Source of the DNA: Hirsutella rhossiliensis
Lineage: Eukaryota; Ascomycota; Sordariomycetes; Hypocreales; Ophiocordycipitaceae
Direction of reading: 5' to 3'
Length of the DNA stretch: 64,000 bases
NCBI RefSeq assembly: GCF_020360975.1
Contig: NW_025408676.1
Span: forward strand, 2,480,001-2,544,000
The notes under the pieces were generated by a model. The model ran no database searches. It saw only the letters and a list, made by a program, of their open reading frames with translations, and was not told the origin of the DNA. The translations under genes and the position numbers were made by a program. Positions 31,035 to 41,541 of the stretch are shown here, in pieces. Each line of letters begins with the position of its first letter. The stretch's first letter is position 1.

Positions 31035-32941
31035 ATGGACTGTGAAGGCCTCTACGTAAATTTCGGTATCAATCGAGAGCATTTCACTACGGCCTTCGTC
31101 GACTGTGGGTGCCTGTGCTATGGGACCATCAGTGAGCGCCTTGCCCGCAAGCTTCACCTACCGCGTATTGCAATTAAACCTCGAGCGTTGGAGCAGGTCA
31201 ACACATTCTCACCCGCGGCCATTTGTGCCGTGACCTACTTCGACTTCGATATCGACGGGTACCAGAAGAAAAGAGCATTTTTCTACGTCGTGCGAGACCA
31301 AACCGATCCTGTGATTTTTGGGCAAGAAGTGGTTGAACCAAGAGGATGTTACCTTACGATCATCCCAGAACCTCTTGCATATCGGAACGCACGACCATTG
31401 GGTGAAAGGCCGAAACCCGAGGGAGGAGGAACGATGCAACATACGAGGACAGGCGGCGTTCGTGTTCGCCGGAATGATTCGCCGAGCAAGAAAGTTCAGG
31501 CATCGAGACGGTGGAGTGCGGATCTTTTCCGCAAGTCTAAAAGACATCGAGAAGGCATTAGCTCCGAGGAAGAAGTCAGACCCGAGAGAGAAGCTGCCTC
31601 GTCACTACCACGAGTACCTGTCTGTCTTCGACCGAGACCAAGCGGATCAACTCCCACCACGTCGACCGGGATGTGATCATAAGATTCAGTTGGAGAAAAT
31701 GCCCGATGGCAAGGAGAAAGAGCCCCCGTGGGGGCCGCTGTACGGCATGTCACGAGAGGAACTCATCGTCTTACGAAAGACTCTCACGGAGCTACTCGAC
31801 AAAGGATTCATCCGAGCGAGCAGTTCTCCGGCGTCAGCACCAGTTTTGTTCGTGCGGAAGCCCGGTGGCGGTCTGCGGTTTTGCGTGGACTATCGAGGTT
31901 TGAACGCCATCACCAAGAAAGACCGATATCCTCTGCCACTGATCGATGAGACTCTGCGGTCGCTGTCCAAGGCCAAGTGGCTTACCAAACTCGACGTTAT
32001 CGCGGCATTCCACAAAATTCGCGTCGAGGAGGGAGACGAGTGGAAGACGGCATTCCGGACACGATACGGACTATACGAGTGGCTTGTCACGCCGTTCGGG
32101 TTGACGGGTGCTCCGGCAACGTTTCAGCGTTACATCAACCACACGCTGCGAGATTTCCTCGACGAGTTCTGCTCCGCCTACATTGACGACATCTTGATCT
32201 ATTCGAGCGGCTCGCTCGCCGATCATCGAAACAAAGTCAAGCAGGTCCTTGCGCGATTGCGAAATGCAGGCCTGCAGATTGACATCGACAAGTGTGACTT
32301 TGAAGCAAAGAGTGTCAAGTACCTGGGCTTCATCGTCGAAGCCGGAAAGGGTATCCGCGTGGACCCGGAGAAGGTGCAGGCAATTCAGCAGTGGCAGCAA
32401 CCTCGTTCTGTCAAGGGCGTCAGAAGTTTTCTGGGTTTTGCCAATTATTACCGGCAGTTCATCCCCAGATTCTCCAACATCGCTGCGCCCCTAACGGCGC
32501 TGACAAAGAAGGATGCGGTCTTCATGTGGTCCAAGGAGTGCGAGGCGGCGTTCGAAGAGATGAAGTCACTCCTGACCAGCGCCCCGATTCTCGCGCAATG
32601 GGATCCGGATAGAGAGACGATCGTAGAGACGGATTCATCCGGTTATGTCACAGGAGGGGCGCTCTCGCAAAAGGGCGATGACGGCATCATGCGGCCTGTG
32701 GCCTTCTTCTCCAAGAAAAACGCACCGGCGGAGTGCAATTACCCAATCCACGACAAAGAGCTGCTGGCGATCATTCGCTGCCTCGAGCATTGGGACGCCG
32801 AATTGAGGAGTGTAAAGTCCTTTACCGTTTGGACAGATCATCTCAACCTACGCTACTTCACCAAGAAGCAGCAACTGAGCGAACGTCAGGCGCGATGGGC
32901 TGAGACGTTATCGCGGTACAACTTCACCATCAAGCATCGAC
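31035..32941 (+). pseudogene. Gypsy-2 pol: protease, RT and RNase H, truncated
   Basis: The protease (FVDCGCLCYG, about 31098) starts 68 bp after the gag stop in another frame. The frame shifts near 31440 before RGQAAFVFAG. RT follows with VLFVRKPGGGLRFCVDYRG, TKLDVIAAFHKI, YIDDI (about 32178) and LGFIVEAGKGI, then RNase H with ETDSSGYVTGG (about 32626) and the NYPIHDKELLAII block. At 32941, directly after FTIKHR, the frame runs into the inverted gag copy and gains a meaningless tail to 33105. Integrase is therefore missing on this strand. The RT and RNase H frame itself has no stop. Confidence 0.9.
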
Positions 32942-34751
32942 TTGATTCGTACAGAGTCCGCCCAGGTGGCTTCTCCACTCTCTGCGAGCTCTTTTTCGAA
33001 CTTAGGCAAGAACGCCGCAAAACTCTCCTTCGGTCCTTGTCTCATTGTTTCAAGTCTTGTCAGGGCTCTCTGCTCGGCGTTCGGATCTGCATAGCAGCTA
33101 ACTAGGTATTGCATAAATAAGTCGGGGTCGAATCGGCCATCGGGGCCACCTCTCTCGAAGAAGGCTGCAGCCATCGATTGTGGTATCTGGTCGAGCCTCG
33201 CATAAATGTACGCGAATTGATCTGACGGCGAACCGATCGCAACACCATCGACACGTAGCTTGCTCTGCATTTCTAGTTGCCAGGCTCGGAACTTTTTCCG
33301 TGCTCCATCGAAGCGTTGCGGATCGGGTAGTGGGTTTCTCTTCGCTGGCTTTTGTTCGCTCGCATCCGTTCCGTGGGACGCGCCGTTCTGCGTCATGTTG
33401 CTCGTTATGGTTGGTCCGTCTGTCGGGGTGGGCGTTGAAAAGGCTGCTTGGATGTTTTGGATCTGACATCGCATCTCTTCACGATCGGCCTCTCTTCTGC
33501 GCGCAAGGCCTGCAATTGGGCCATCACTTCGCTCAAGACTTGCATCGTCACGGATGCTGACTCGACCGAGCCATCTTGAGACTTACTAGCTTCCATGGTA
33601 GTAGAAGCTTTTCTCCGAGTGCTACACGACTGGAGGGCGACTTGATCACACAGCAAGTCTTACCGTACTTGAAGGGATAATCGACGACCGTCGAATTTTA
33701 TCAACGCCTCACGGGCTCCTTCCTACACGACTGGACGACCCGTACAGGGCTTCTGGTCCAGCTGCTGCCGTCCACACTGGGAGCCAAGCAGCAATCACAG
33801 TACACGCTCGACCGCACGCCGTACGGAGAGCAGATCGACGCTCCTTGTCCTTTCGTCGGACGATTGGAGCTACGCGACGCGAGCCGAGCTGGCTTTTGCG
33901 CCGTACACACACGCACTTTCGTCGCGGGCGTCCCAAGCGAGATTGTCCCGCTACTGCCACCTTGCGTACCCACAAAGGGAACTGAACAGCGCTGCCAATT
34001 GATTGCGATCAAAAGGCTGTAACGATAAAAGGCAGCTTTAGGATAATGTAACGGTCTCAACTGAGTGTGTTGACAACTAGCTGAGCGACTGCGACGAGTA
34101 TCCTAAAGCTAAGGGGAAAAAGAAGAAGAAAAGAAAAGAGAAAGATCTAGAAGGCGAAGAGATGATGATGATGATGATGTTTATTTCGCCATTGACGATA
34201 GTCAGAGGCACTGCGTCAGACTCGCTAAGCCTAATCTAGAGTTGTCCAATACTCGGCTCCGAGCCCAAGGAATTCGTCCCGATCTAATGCCTAAATTTCT
34301 CTTACATCCTTCAATCCGTCTCTTGCTCATTTGACCTGTCCCTTTCCAATTCTGGAGCCTGTCTGATGAGGTACAGACCACTCTCCTCCGCCGCATTTGA
34401 CGAAGAGTCCACCTGCCTTTAGCCGTCCGGTGTAGCTAACCTACCAAAGGCGAAGAGAGTTCTTGAGCGAAGCTCAAGAACGCGAGTGGGGCTTGGTCGA
34501 GAGTGGAGCCGAGACCCCTCACGGGCTCAGCCCGTTACAGTTTTTGTATCATTTTTTTCGCGCAGCGCGTTAAACAAATGTTTTGAAAGCCAAATAAATT
34601 ATCGCTGCCATTTCTTACCCGACAGATGGCCATTCACCTTCGTTCAATTAGTCTCTAGTATCACTTCTTGGAACTGAGAATCATGGGGTGGAATAAGCCT
34701 AATAAAGACAGGCCAGGCCGTTGGCCCGCTTCCGTCGCTGGGCCCAACTAC
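32942..34751 (-). repeat. Right arm of the 1.81-kb inverted repeat in Gypsy-2
   Basis: Mirror of 28623-30434. It contains the gag 5' portion on the minus strand (ATG at 33594-33596, with indels near 33330 and 33480 that break it), the enlarged LTR (34048-34539) and 212 bp beyond the TSD (34540-34751). Because it includes the true 5' LTR next to the TSD, this arm is the original and the left arm the copy. Confidence 0.9.
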
Positions 34752-34840
34752 CCGTTGGCGGGGCCTCTGGCAGCCAACTAAGGGGCACTAAGGGGAAGGG
34801 GCCCCTTAGTTGGCTGCCAGAGGCCCCGCCAACGGGTAGT
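34747..34840. mobile_element. 94-bp perfect-hairpin MITE flanked by TA
   Basis: Two 40-bp arms (34747-34786 and 34801-34840) are exact reverse complements around a 14-bp loop. The body cccgttggcgg...ccgccaacggg is bordered by TA on each side (34749-34750 and 34837-34838), the target preferred by Tc1/mariner transposases. It has no coding capacity. It lies exactly at the outer end of the Gypsy-2 right arm. Confidence 0.75.
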
Positions 34841-34849
34841 ACCGAGCTA

Positions 34850-36590
34850 TAAGGACTGTACCCCTTTTTGATAAGCAGGACTTATCGTGGGGTCGATTTG
34901 CGGAGTAATTCATTGTCTTCACTGCAGCCAGAAAGTGAACTGGCGCGGAGTAGCATTGCTGCCCCAAACCAGGCAGCAGCGGAAGGGTGTAGGAGCGACA
35001 CCCCGAGATTCCTCGCCCAACCCGTTCCCCCGCAACTCGTCTCTACAACAGTTGGTAATCCGGTCATGCCAACCCCTCCGCCAATCTCTTGGCTTCACCA
35101 TCACTCTATCGTGGGGTTGCAACAATTCTCCGCTATGACCAGCGCGTCATTCTCCTGCCAACCCATCCGAAAGCTTGCTTGTCAGTCGCACCTCGTCGAC
35201 ATCCCTGGCCGTGTTCGCGGCCGCCCCTTGGTCTTTGGAGAACCTGGAGTGGATCGTGATACTGTTGATCCGCGCTGCGGCAGTCCCTGACGTCGCCGTG
35301 ATCAGCAGACGATTCGAAAGGCTCCACCTACTGAACAACTCAACGAATGCCTCGATGATTTGCGACTCACCGGTCCCGCCCTCGAAACCGCCGACGAACT
35401 GGCAGAGCTGGTGGCATATGATTGAGAAAGCGATCGACTGCGTTTTGTCAGCCGTGTTGCCAACTCTCTGCCCGTCGCCGAGAAAGGGGCTGATAGGCCA
35501 AATTGGGCTTGCATTCCCGCCTCTGCGTCGTCTGCGGTCTCATCGAAGTCGGCCGTCGCCATTTCGACATCGTCCTCCCCGTGGCCGGCAATGACTCTCC
35601 GCGATGCAGCGCCGCAGCGCGGCGGTCGCCTTCCCGGACCACGGTTATATCTTGTACCGGTATGCCATGGATCATCCTCTCCCTCTCCTTCGAAGCACTC
35701 ATCTGCTGCGACTTGATGGCCCTGACCTGATTTTGCGGTGGTAGTGCAAAATACCCGCCCCTACATACTTATCTGTCTCGCCCCACGTTCGGGTTACCAC
35801 GGCGGCCTCCAGCTCGGCCGTCGAGCACAGCACGGATTGTTGGAACCGACAGAGCTGTTGCATCATCGCCATGAGCTCCGGCGACTTAGCCGCCATCTGA
35901 TTCGAGTCCTCTGCACCTCGGACAACGTCGATCTGCCGCGTTGCGTTTCCGATGCTGTTAGACTGATACGTCACTGTAGATTCTGCGCCCGCATCGTCCG
36001 TCCGGACCCACGTGTCCGACCGTCGGATAGCCATCTCCGGAGGAGGATGCCCATCGCTTGGCGTCGCGTTCTGCCTCTTCGGCTGGTCGTCGAAGCAGTT
36101 GCACGTTATTGATGAGACATCATATTCTCGGAGCCAGCGCCTTTCGCGCCCGCGCCCGGATGCTGTTGATGTCGCCCATTTCTTCGCACAGGAAGAACTC
36201 CCATGGTACAAATAAGTTAGCGCAAGCTGCTGCACGGCTGCCTTTCAATGGTGAAAAAAAATTGGGATCTCCCATATCCGCCGGCGAAACGGTTTCCGCA
36301 CAATCCCCCGACGACACGAATCCTCATCGTCGTGGGCAAAGTCCCTGCTCAGGTAGCCGTCAAGGCAGACGGTGGCCTGCTTTCCCGGCCGCCTGAGCAC
36401 CTGAACCCAACGTCTTCCTGGCGGCCGCCCATCCTCGACAGGGGCCTCTCCCCAACCTGCACAGCTCCCGTCGTTGCTATCGCGTTTGAGTCTGACGAGC
36501 GATACGTAGTCGTACAGGTACAGGCCCAGCAGGAGCTCTCCACGGTGCTGATATGCCTTGACGTGGGAGCTCCTGAGGCCTGCTTCTTCG
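34850..36590 (-). pseudogene. Helitron-4 helicase relic
   Basis: A degenerate minus-strand Helitron in several frames. From right to left it shows LYLYDYVSLVRL, then GYLSRDFAHDDED, LFVPWEFFLCEEMGDI, a Walker A region FEGGTGESQIIEAF (about 35365-35400) and the next motif LLITATSGTAAARIN. These follow the order of Helitron-1 RepHel (LCLYDYMSM, GYISDDHEDD, LFVPWENF, GGPGGTGKS, LLQITGTSG) but the sequence is distant. The Walker A Lys is Glu, and frames break repeatedly, so it is dead. The right end is fused to a LINE RT fragment near 36590. The left end fades before the MITE. Confidence 0.75.
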
Positions 36591-36855
36591 ACGACGATCG
36601 ACCCATCCAGGGGATCATCTGCCAAGCCTCTCGCTGCGAGCCGTTGTAGAAGCCTGTTTTTGAACACTCCGTTATATGCGCCCTTACGTCGAAGCTCACA
36701 AGACCAAGCACTTTTCCCATTCGCCATGTTTTGTAAATGTTCTCTTGTAGGAGCACGAGAGCCTGCTCTGCGGAACCCCTCTTCCTGGCTCCAAAGCGGT
36801 TAGTAGGCAACAGCCCAAACGTTTCCATCGGAAAGGAAATCCGCTCGGCCATCAC
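36591..36855 (-). pseudogene. LINE reverse transcriptase fragment
   Basis: Minus-strand piece of a Tad1-like RT: AERISFPMETFGLLPTNRFG, then QALVLLQENIYKTWRMGKV, LVSFDV and, in a second frame, KGAYNGVFKNRLLQRLAARG. It matches the LINE at 43256-43775 (RISYTAEARSLLPANH, FDIKGAYNGVCKERVLERM) without being identical. One frameshift lies after FDV. It joins the Helitron relic on one side and a MULE fragment on the other. Confidence 0.8.
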
Positions 36856-37390
36856 CGCCTCCAGAAGACTCCAAATGGCAGGGTCAAAATAGTGTGCGCC
36901 TGCGACCGGAACAGACTGCCACCGAGCGACACAGTCGAACGAGCACGCCAAACCTCTAGTCGCAAAACGGGTTGCAAGTTCTCAATATTAGCTAAAGAGT
37001 CACTAGATGGACACACTTGGACTCTCAGCCATCGACCAGACAAGGAGTGCGCTGAGCACAACCACTCACCAAGCGGGGACCCGTCGGCGCACCCAGTGCA
37101 TCGCCGACTCGAAGAGCGCGACGCTACCAATATTTCAGATCTTGTGGCGTCTGGTAGTGCTCCTCGGGATATCATAACATACCTTCATAGCCATTCGAGT
37201 ACTCTTGCCGGCCAACGAGACATTTATAATTGGATTGCGGCGACGAGAAGAGACCTACATCAAGGCCAGAGCAGCATCCAAGCACTGGTTGGTCAGCTGC
37301 ATAATGAGGGCTTCTGGTGCCGGGTTCGAAAAGATGTAGACAATCGTTTGACAGGCATATTTTTCGCCCACCCGGACTCTGTTGCATCGA
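36856..37390 (+). pseudogene. MULE (Hop-like) transposase N-terminal fragment
   Basis: Plus-strand frame of about 178 codons with a FAR1/WRKY-GCM1-like DNA-binding start (RKTGCKFSILAKESLDG, then CAEHNHSPSGDP) and the helical region typical of fungal Mutator-like transposases (APRDIITYLHSHSS, RDIYNWIAATRRDLHQG, then LFFAHP-like GIFFAHPDSVA). It stops making sense at about 37390, where LINE sequence on the other strand begins. The DDE catalytic domain and terminal repeats are absent. It is a fragment wedged between two LINE pieces. Confidence 0.75.
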
Positions 37391-38390
37391 TGCGGTCGTA
37401 TATCTGTAGGATTGTGCACTGGCCAGACTGTTGGCGTGCCCGCCTGATTACCTCAATACCGAGCAGTTGCTCGTCGCGATCGTCAAATCTCGGCGACGCA
37501 GTCCAGCCGGCCAGCGCCATTGCCACTGCCGCGATTTCTGCTATGTACGGGTTCTGCTCATCCCTCGATCCGAGGGTGACCGAGTAGCTGGCCAGCACCT
37601 CGCTCGTGCTGTTGAGGCTAGTGTCGTGAACGACACCTCCTTCCTCTGCGAGCTGGAAGTGGCGACGACGATACCTTCCACGTCGTTTGGCTTGACCATC
37701 TGTATCTGATCCCGCTCGCCCACGACGCGGTCGTTCCGTGGTGCCAGAGAGTACTCGTGGATGATCTCCATTCGCTCTGTGTCTGACTCCGCGATCATCG
37801 AGGCAATCCTTCGCATCGACGAGACGAGTCGCTTGCTCGCTTTGACCTTTGATGATGCCAGAGGATGCGTCTTGGGGAGCGTCCGCAGGCTGATCTAGAA
37901 CCTCGCCGCGACTTGACCGTGCCGTTCTCGAAACGATGCGATGCCGGCCTCGGCCTCGGCTATCACCGCTGCAACTGTGCCGGAGGCTCCCGTGACAGCC
38001 CTGTTCCCCAACCATCTGGGCCCTGTCTAGCTAAGCCGCCTCTCTCACGCCGCACGTGTGCATCCACACACTGGAGGCGTAGTGCATGGTTGGCGCTACC
38101 GTCGCGACAAACAGTTTTCTCGCCATTTGCAAGGATATCATCTTCAGTCTTCGCAAAGACATGCGGCCGTGAGCCCTTTGGCGGCCGCTCTAGCCATCTG
38201 CTCCATGGACCGGCTTCGTGCCCATGACCACCCCTAGTAGTTTCACGCTGCTCTTCGGTATGACCTCTTGTCCTTTGGTCATGAACGGTGTGTCGCAGGT
38301 GCGCTCCATTACTCTTGTGAAGTGAATGACAGTCGTTTTGTCCGCTTCAAACGTTGCGCCGCTGCATCTTTCCCACTGGAGCGCTTCGGC
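37391..38390 (-). pseudogene. Tad1-like LINE-A: RT C-terminus and RNase H
   Basis: Minus-strand continuation of the LINE at 42849-43790, separated from it by the hAT insertion. From right to left: ALQWERCSGATFEADKTTV, IHFTRVMER and VKLLGVVMG (RT thumb, 38230-38390), a connecting stretch, then RNase H with YSVTLGSRDEQNPYIAEIAA and QQSGQCTILQIYDRI (37395-37590). Frames are broken several times. The order RT thumb then RNase H is that expected for Tad1 elements. Confidence 0.8.
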
Positions 38391-38808
38391 TAGGGGTGAT
38401 ATACGAAGGTGAATTTTTTGAAGATTTTGAATGAAGGATGAATCAAATGAATTGAATTTTTGGGATCTCGATTCAAAATCTTCAAGCTCCAATTTTCGCG
38501 ATTCAAGTTGGGTTTGGGCCAATTCAGGCCATTCATGAATGGTTTGAAGGGATCCCCTAAATGAAGTGAATTTGGTGTGTACCTAAGCGATTGCAAAGAT
38601 ACCTCAAAAACGCCAAGAAGTAGTATGAGAAGTCTCTCGATAATCCGGAATACCACAAAAATTAACTTACATAAATACTGATCCGCCTGTCCTAGGCAAA
38701 TCGACTGAAAATAAGCACTTTCATCAAAAGGCTCTGCCGAATCCTCAAAATACGTCGGTACAACGCGTTCGAATCCGCCATTGTACACGGCTACACACTC
38801 GAAGAGCC

Positions 38809-41541
38809 TCAATCCTCCGAAGCCTCCATTGTATCTAGACAGGGGGTTGATATCGCAGACTTATCGGCTTGGGAGGCAAGAGGTTTGGGGGTAGGAGGTT
38901 CGGTGGGAGCCTCGGTGGGAACTTCCGCCGGAGCAGGGGGTTGAGGAGGGTTCTCGCCTGAAAGCAGATTAGCATAATACACAAACAATGAGGGTATATT
39001 CGTACCATCTACCAGCTTGCCCGGAATGTGGTCTGGTCTCCAAATAATACTATTGGCGAAGGGCAGGATGTCATACTCCATGGCCGCCTTGATCAACGCC
39101 TGATCGATCTTATCTTCCTGAGTATAAGCACTCCGTAAAAGTGTTAGTACTCGCGCTGTATCTGCCTTCATAGCATGACGGCGGATACCGAATTCGTCTC
39201 TACAACCACTGAAGAGGCGTTCCACGTCAACTTCAGAGCCAGAGACAGAGAGAAGATCACGCGCCGCCGCAGCCAAAAGTGGCCACTCCTCCTTATGTTC
39301 TTTCCACCACTTCCGTAAGAAGTCTGGAGACTTTGCAATAGACTCGTCGAACTCTATTCGAGGAGTTGCAAACCACCGTTCAAGCTCCGAAATAGGGATC
39401 GCCGCGCCCGCCTCCGCCTCCTTCGCCTTCTTCATTTGGATGGCTCTCCACTGCGCAATGGAGACTCCTTGAGGACGCTCAGCTGGTCTGGATTGGCTCA
39501 TAGTTGAGTTTGTGGCATCCAATATTGCTAGCTCCGGCCACTCCGTTCTGAAATACTTCTTGACTTTAGCCATAATCTCAGAGTATTGATCCGGTATCAT
39601 CATTTCTAGTTGGTGAGCTTTATACCGCGGATCCAGGATGTGAGCTGCGAATAGCATCATTTGATCGTCAAGCTTCTTCATATATGTAACGTGTTTTGCT
39701 TTGCCCTTCGAGAAGGCGTTTCGAATGGACATATCAACGTCTGAAAAGTCGCCAACCCCTTCGACTACATCATCAAGGAGAGCTTCCAAATCCCAATAGA
39801 TATCGAGACTTTGTGAGATCTGCGGCATAGCTTCGGAGACTTTCAGAGTATGGTCTTTAAACGGCTTCAGAACCTTCCGTAGTTGATAGAGAGCGACAAT
39901 CTCTTCCGATAAGGGCAGGAGGCACTTGACTTGCTGGTGAGTATCAACGAACTCGGTATACTCTGCCTCAAGCTCCAGGAATTGGTCAATCATGTCGTAG
40001 GTCGAATTCCAGCGAGTGTCGACATCGTAGGTTGGCTTCCGATGGTGCGTGCGGGGCATGCTTTTGAAGTCTTGCTCCCTAGGCCCGGATCTCAGCATCC
40101 AGAGATTGAGAAGGCGGATTTTGGCAATCCCACTTCGACTAGAGTCTCCCGGAATGGTGTAGTTGTTGCTTTTATTCTCTTCGTCCCACTTATCCAGCAT
40201 CTTCTTGGCTTCCTTCGCTGTGCCTGCCTTGAGATCTTGCAAGACGCCCTCGCAAATGAGTGAGGTAATGTGAGCCAGACAGCGGATCCAACTCTTCCTG
40301 CCGTGAAAGCGCATGCGGGGCCTCCCTATGGGGCTCACCTTGTCGTCGAAGTTGGTCTTGAGAGAATCGTACAGAGACTGACAGAGCGTGCCGTTGTTGG
40401 CGGCGTTGTCTCCCGTAATGGCGAGAAGCTTGGGCTTGAGCCTGAGCTCCTCAAGTGTCTTCTCAACTATCTCAGCTAGTTGTTTGCCAGTGTGAGATCC
40501 TTTGAGCTCGATAAACTCAATAACCTCTTCTCTCTCCTCAAACCCCGGCGTAATCCAGTGCGCAATAATGGCGAAAATAGGCACCCGATTCGGTGCTGTC
40601 CAGATATCAAGGGTGAGCGAGATGGTAGCACAATTGTACTCAAGCTCAATCTTCAGCTTCTCTCTGCGTTCGACAAAGTCTGTGTAGATATGGTTGCGTA
40701 AAGTTATACGACTCCTGTACGCACAGGTTGTGTTGTGAGCCAAGAACATCTCTTGGAAAGCAGGAGTCTCAACAACAGAGAAAGGTTGTCGGTGTTTTAC
40801 AAACCACCGGCGGATGGACTCCTTTGCCGTGAGCCTTGCTCTTTGCCTAGGTCGACCGCTCCATGCATCTGCCTCTGTATAATCTCCTCTACCAATGGCG
40901 CGGCCGTATCCATTGATTCGAGCGTGGTGAGACTCCTTCGTAATACTGTGGGATTTTAAATGGTCTCCCATGCCAGAGGTAACCCCTCGGCGTTTCGATT
41001 CAAGGACCTGGAATATCTTCCGAAGAGTAGAAGGATTTCGAAGGCACTCTATGCAGGTCCACCGGAACTCTTGGAAGATCTCCGGTCCATCCTTGTACTC
41101 CGAGTAAAAGCTTCTGTCTATAGCTTCCCTCTGCATGTACCAATAAACGTGGCTGTTCTTGTCTCTCTTCTTGCGAACATGCTTCTGTTTGTTGTCGGCC
41201 CACTTCTTGATAAGTCCGGCTTTCTCTGCGAGCGTCATATGACTACCGGTACTGTCCAATGGCGGCTCTGGTGTATCCGCGTCGGGCATGTCATCATCTG
41301 ACTCACAGTCAGGATGGCCCGGGGGCGCGCAGACAATTGTATCTTCGCCAGTCGGAGGACGAGACGAAGGAGCCGGGGTTGTGCTAGGATCAGGGCGGGC
41401 GGGCGCGGGATTCTGGGGGTTGAATTGAGGACGTTCGATGCGGGCATAATTCTGCGTTGGCAATTTACGCCGGGTCCTAGGAGCAAAGAAATTCGCTGCG
41501 GCAGATGTTTTTGATTCAGCAGGGGCCATACTATGTATCAT
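38809..41541 (-). CDS. hAT transposase, uninterrupted
   Basis: 910-codon single frame; ATGs at 41541 and 41529 (MAPAES, the more protein-like start). hAT transposases cut and paste DNA with a DDE nuclease. A Pro-rich disordered N-terminus is followed by a BED-type finger (WTCIEC...HLKSH, about residues 160-205). The catalytic core carries LTLDIWTAP and AITGDNAANN. C-terminal sequence LLAAAARDLLSVSGSEVDVERLFSG forms the dimerisation region. A Pro/Glu tail ends the protein. Length and motifs match full hAT transposases and there is no internal stop. The gene is flanked by about 420 bp on the 3' side and 1.3 kb on the 5' side inside the element. It may be active. Confidence 0.92.
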   Translation of the reverse strand: MIHSMAPAESKTSAAANFFAPRTRRKLPTQNYARIERPQFNPQNPAPARPDPSTTPAPSSRPPTGEDTIVCAPPGHPDCESDDDMPDADTPEPPLDSTGSHMTLAEKAGLIKKWADNKQKHVRKKRDKNSHVYWYMQREAIDRSFYSEYKDGPEIFQEFRWTCIECLRNPSTLRKIFQVLESKRRGVTSGMGDHLKSHSITKESHHARINGYGRAIGRGDYTEADAWSGRPRQRARLTAKESIRRWFVKHRQPFSVVETPAFQEMFLAHNTTCAYRSRITLRNHIYTDFVERREKLKIELEYNCATISLTLDIWTAPNRVPIFAIIAHWITPGFEEREEVIEFIELKGSHTGKQLAEIVEKTLEELRLKPKLLAITGDNAANNGTLCQSLYDSLKTNFDDKVSPIGRPRMRFHGRKSWIRCLAHITSLICEGVLQDLKAGTAKEAKKMLDKWDEENKSNNYTIPGDSSRSGIAKIRLLNLWMLRSGPREQDFKSMPRTHHRKPTYDVDTRWNSTYDMIDQFLELEAEYTEFVDTHQQVKCLLPLSEEIVALYQLRKVLKPFKDHTLKVSEAMPQISQSLDIYWDLEALLDDVVEGVGDFSDVDMSIRNAFSKGKAKHVTYMKKLDDQMMLFAAHILDPRYKAHQLEMMIPDQYSEIMAKVKKYFRTEWPELAILDATNSTMSQSRPAERPQGVSIAQWRAIQMKKAKEAEAGAAIPISELERWFATPRIEFDESIAKSPDFLRKWWKEHKEEWPLLAAAARDLLSVSGSEVDVERLFSGCRDEFGIRRHAMKADTARVLTLLRSAYTQEDKIDQALIKAAMEYDILPFANSIIWRPDHIPGKLVDGTNIPSLFVYYANLLSGENPPQPPAPAEVPTEAPTEPPTPKPLASQADKSAISTPCLDTMEASED

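Larger units (their letters stand above)
27775..34544 (-). mobile_element. Gypsy-2, minus-strand insertion with internal inverted duplication
   Basis: The outer LTRs are 27780-27975 (3' LTR) and 34048-34539 (5' LTR enlarged by a LINE insert), both in minus orientation. They are bounded by the same 5-bp duplication GTTTT (27775-27779 and 34540-34544), so this is one insertion. The inside is rearranged. The gag end of the element is present at the right (32942-33596, minus) and again, inverted, at the left (29776 onwards, plus). The protease-RT-RNase H block (31035-32941) lies on the plus strand, opposite to the element's own orientation. Only the integrase tail and chromodomain remain next to the 3' LTR. 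It is a single element rearranged after integration. Confidence 0.88.

Noticed and set aside
32942..33105. C-terminal extension of Gypsy-2 pol
   Set aside because: It is the antisense of gag read through the inverted-repeat junction, not a real domain.
38760..38775. tRNA B-box-like sequence (gttcgaatcc)
   Set aside because: No A box, acceptor stem or cloverleaf around it; it lies in hAT noncoding sequence.
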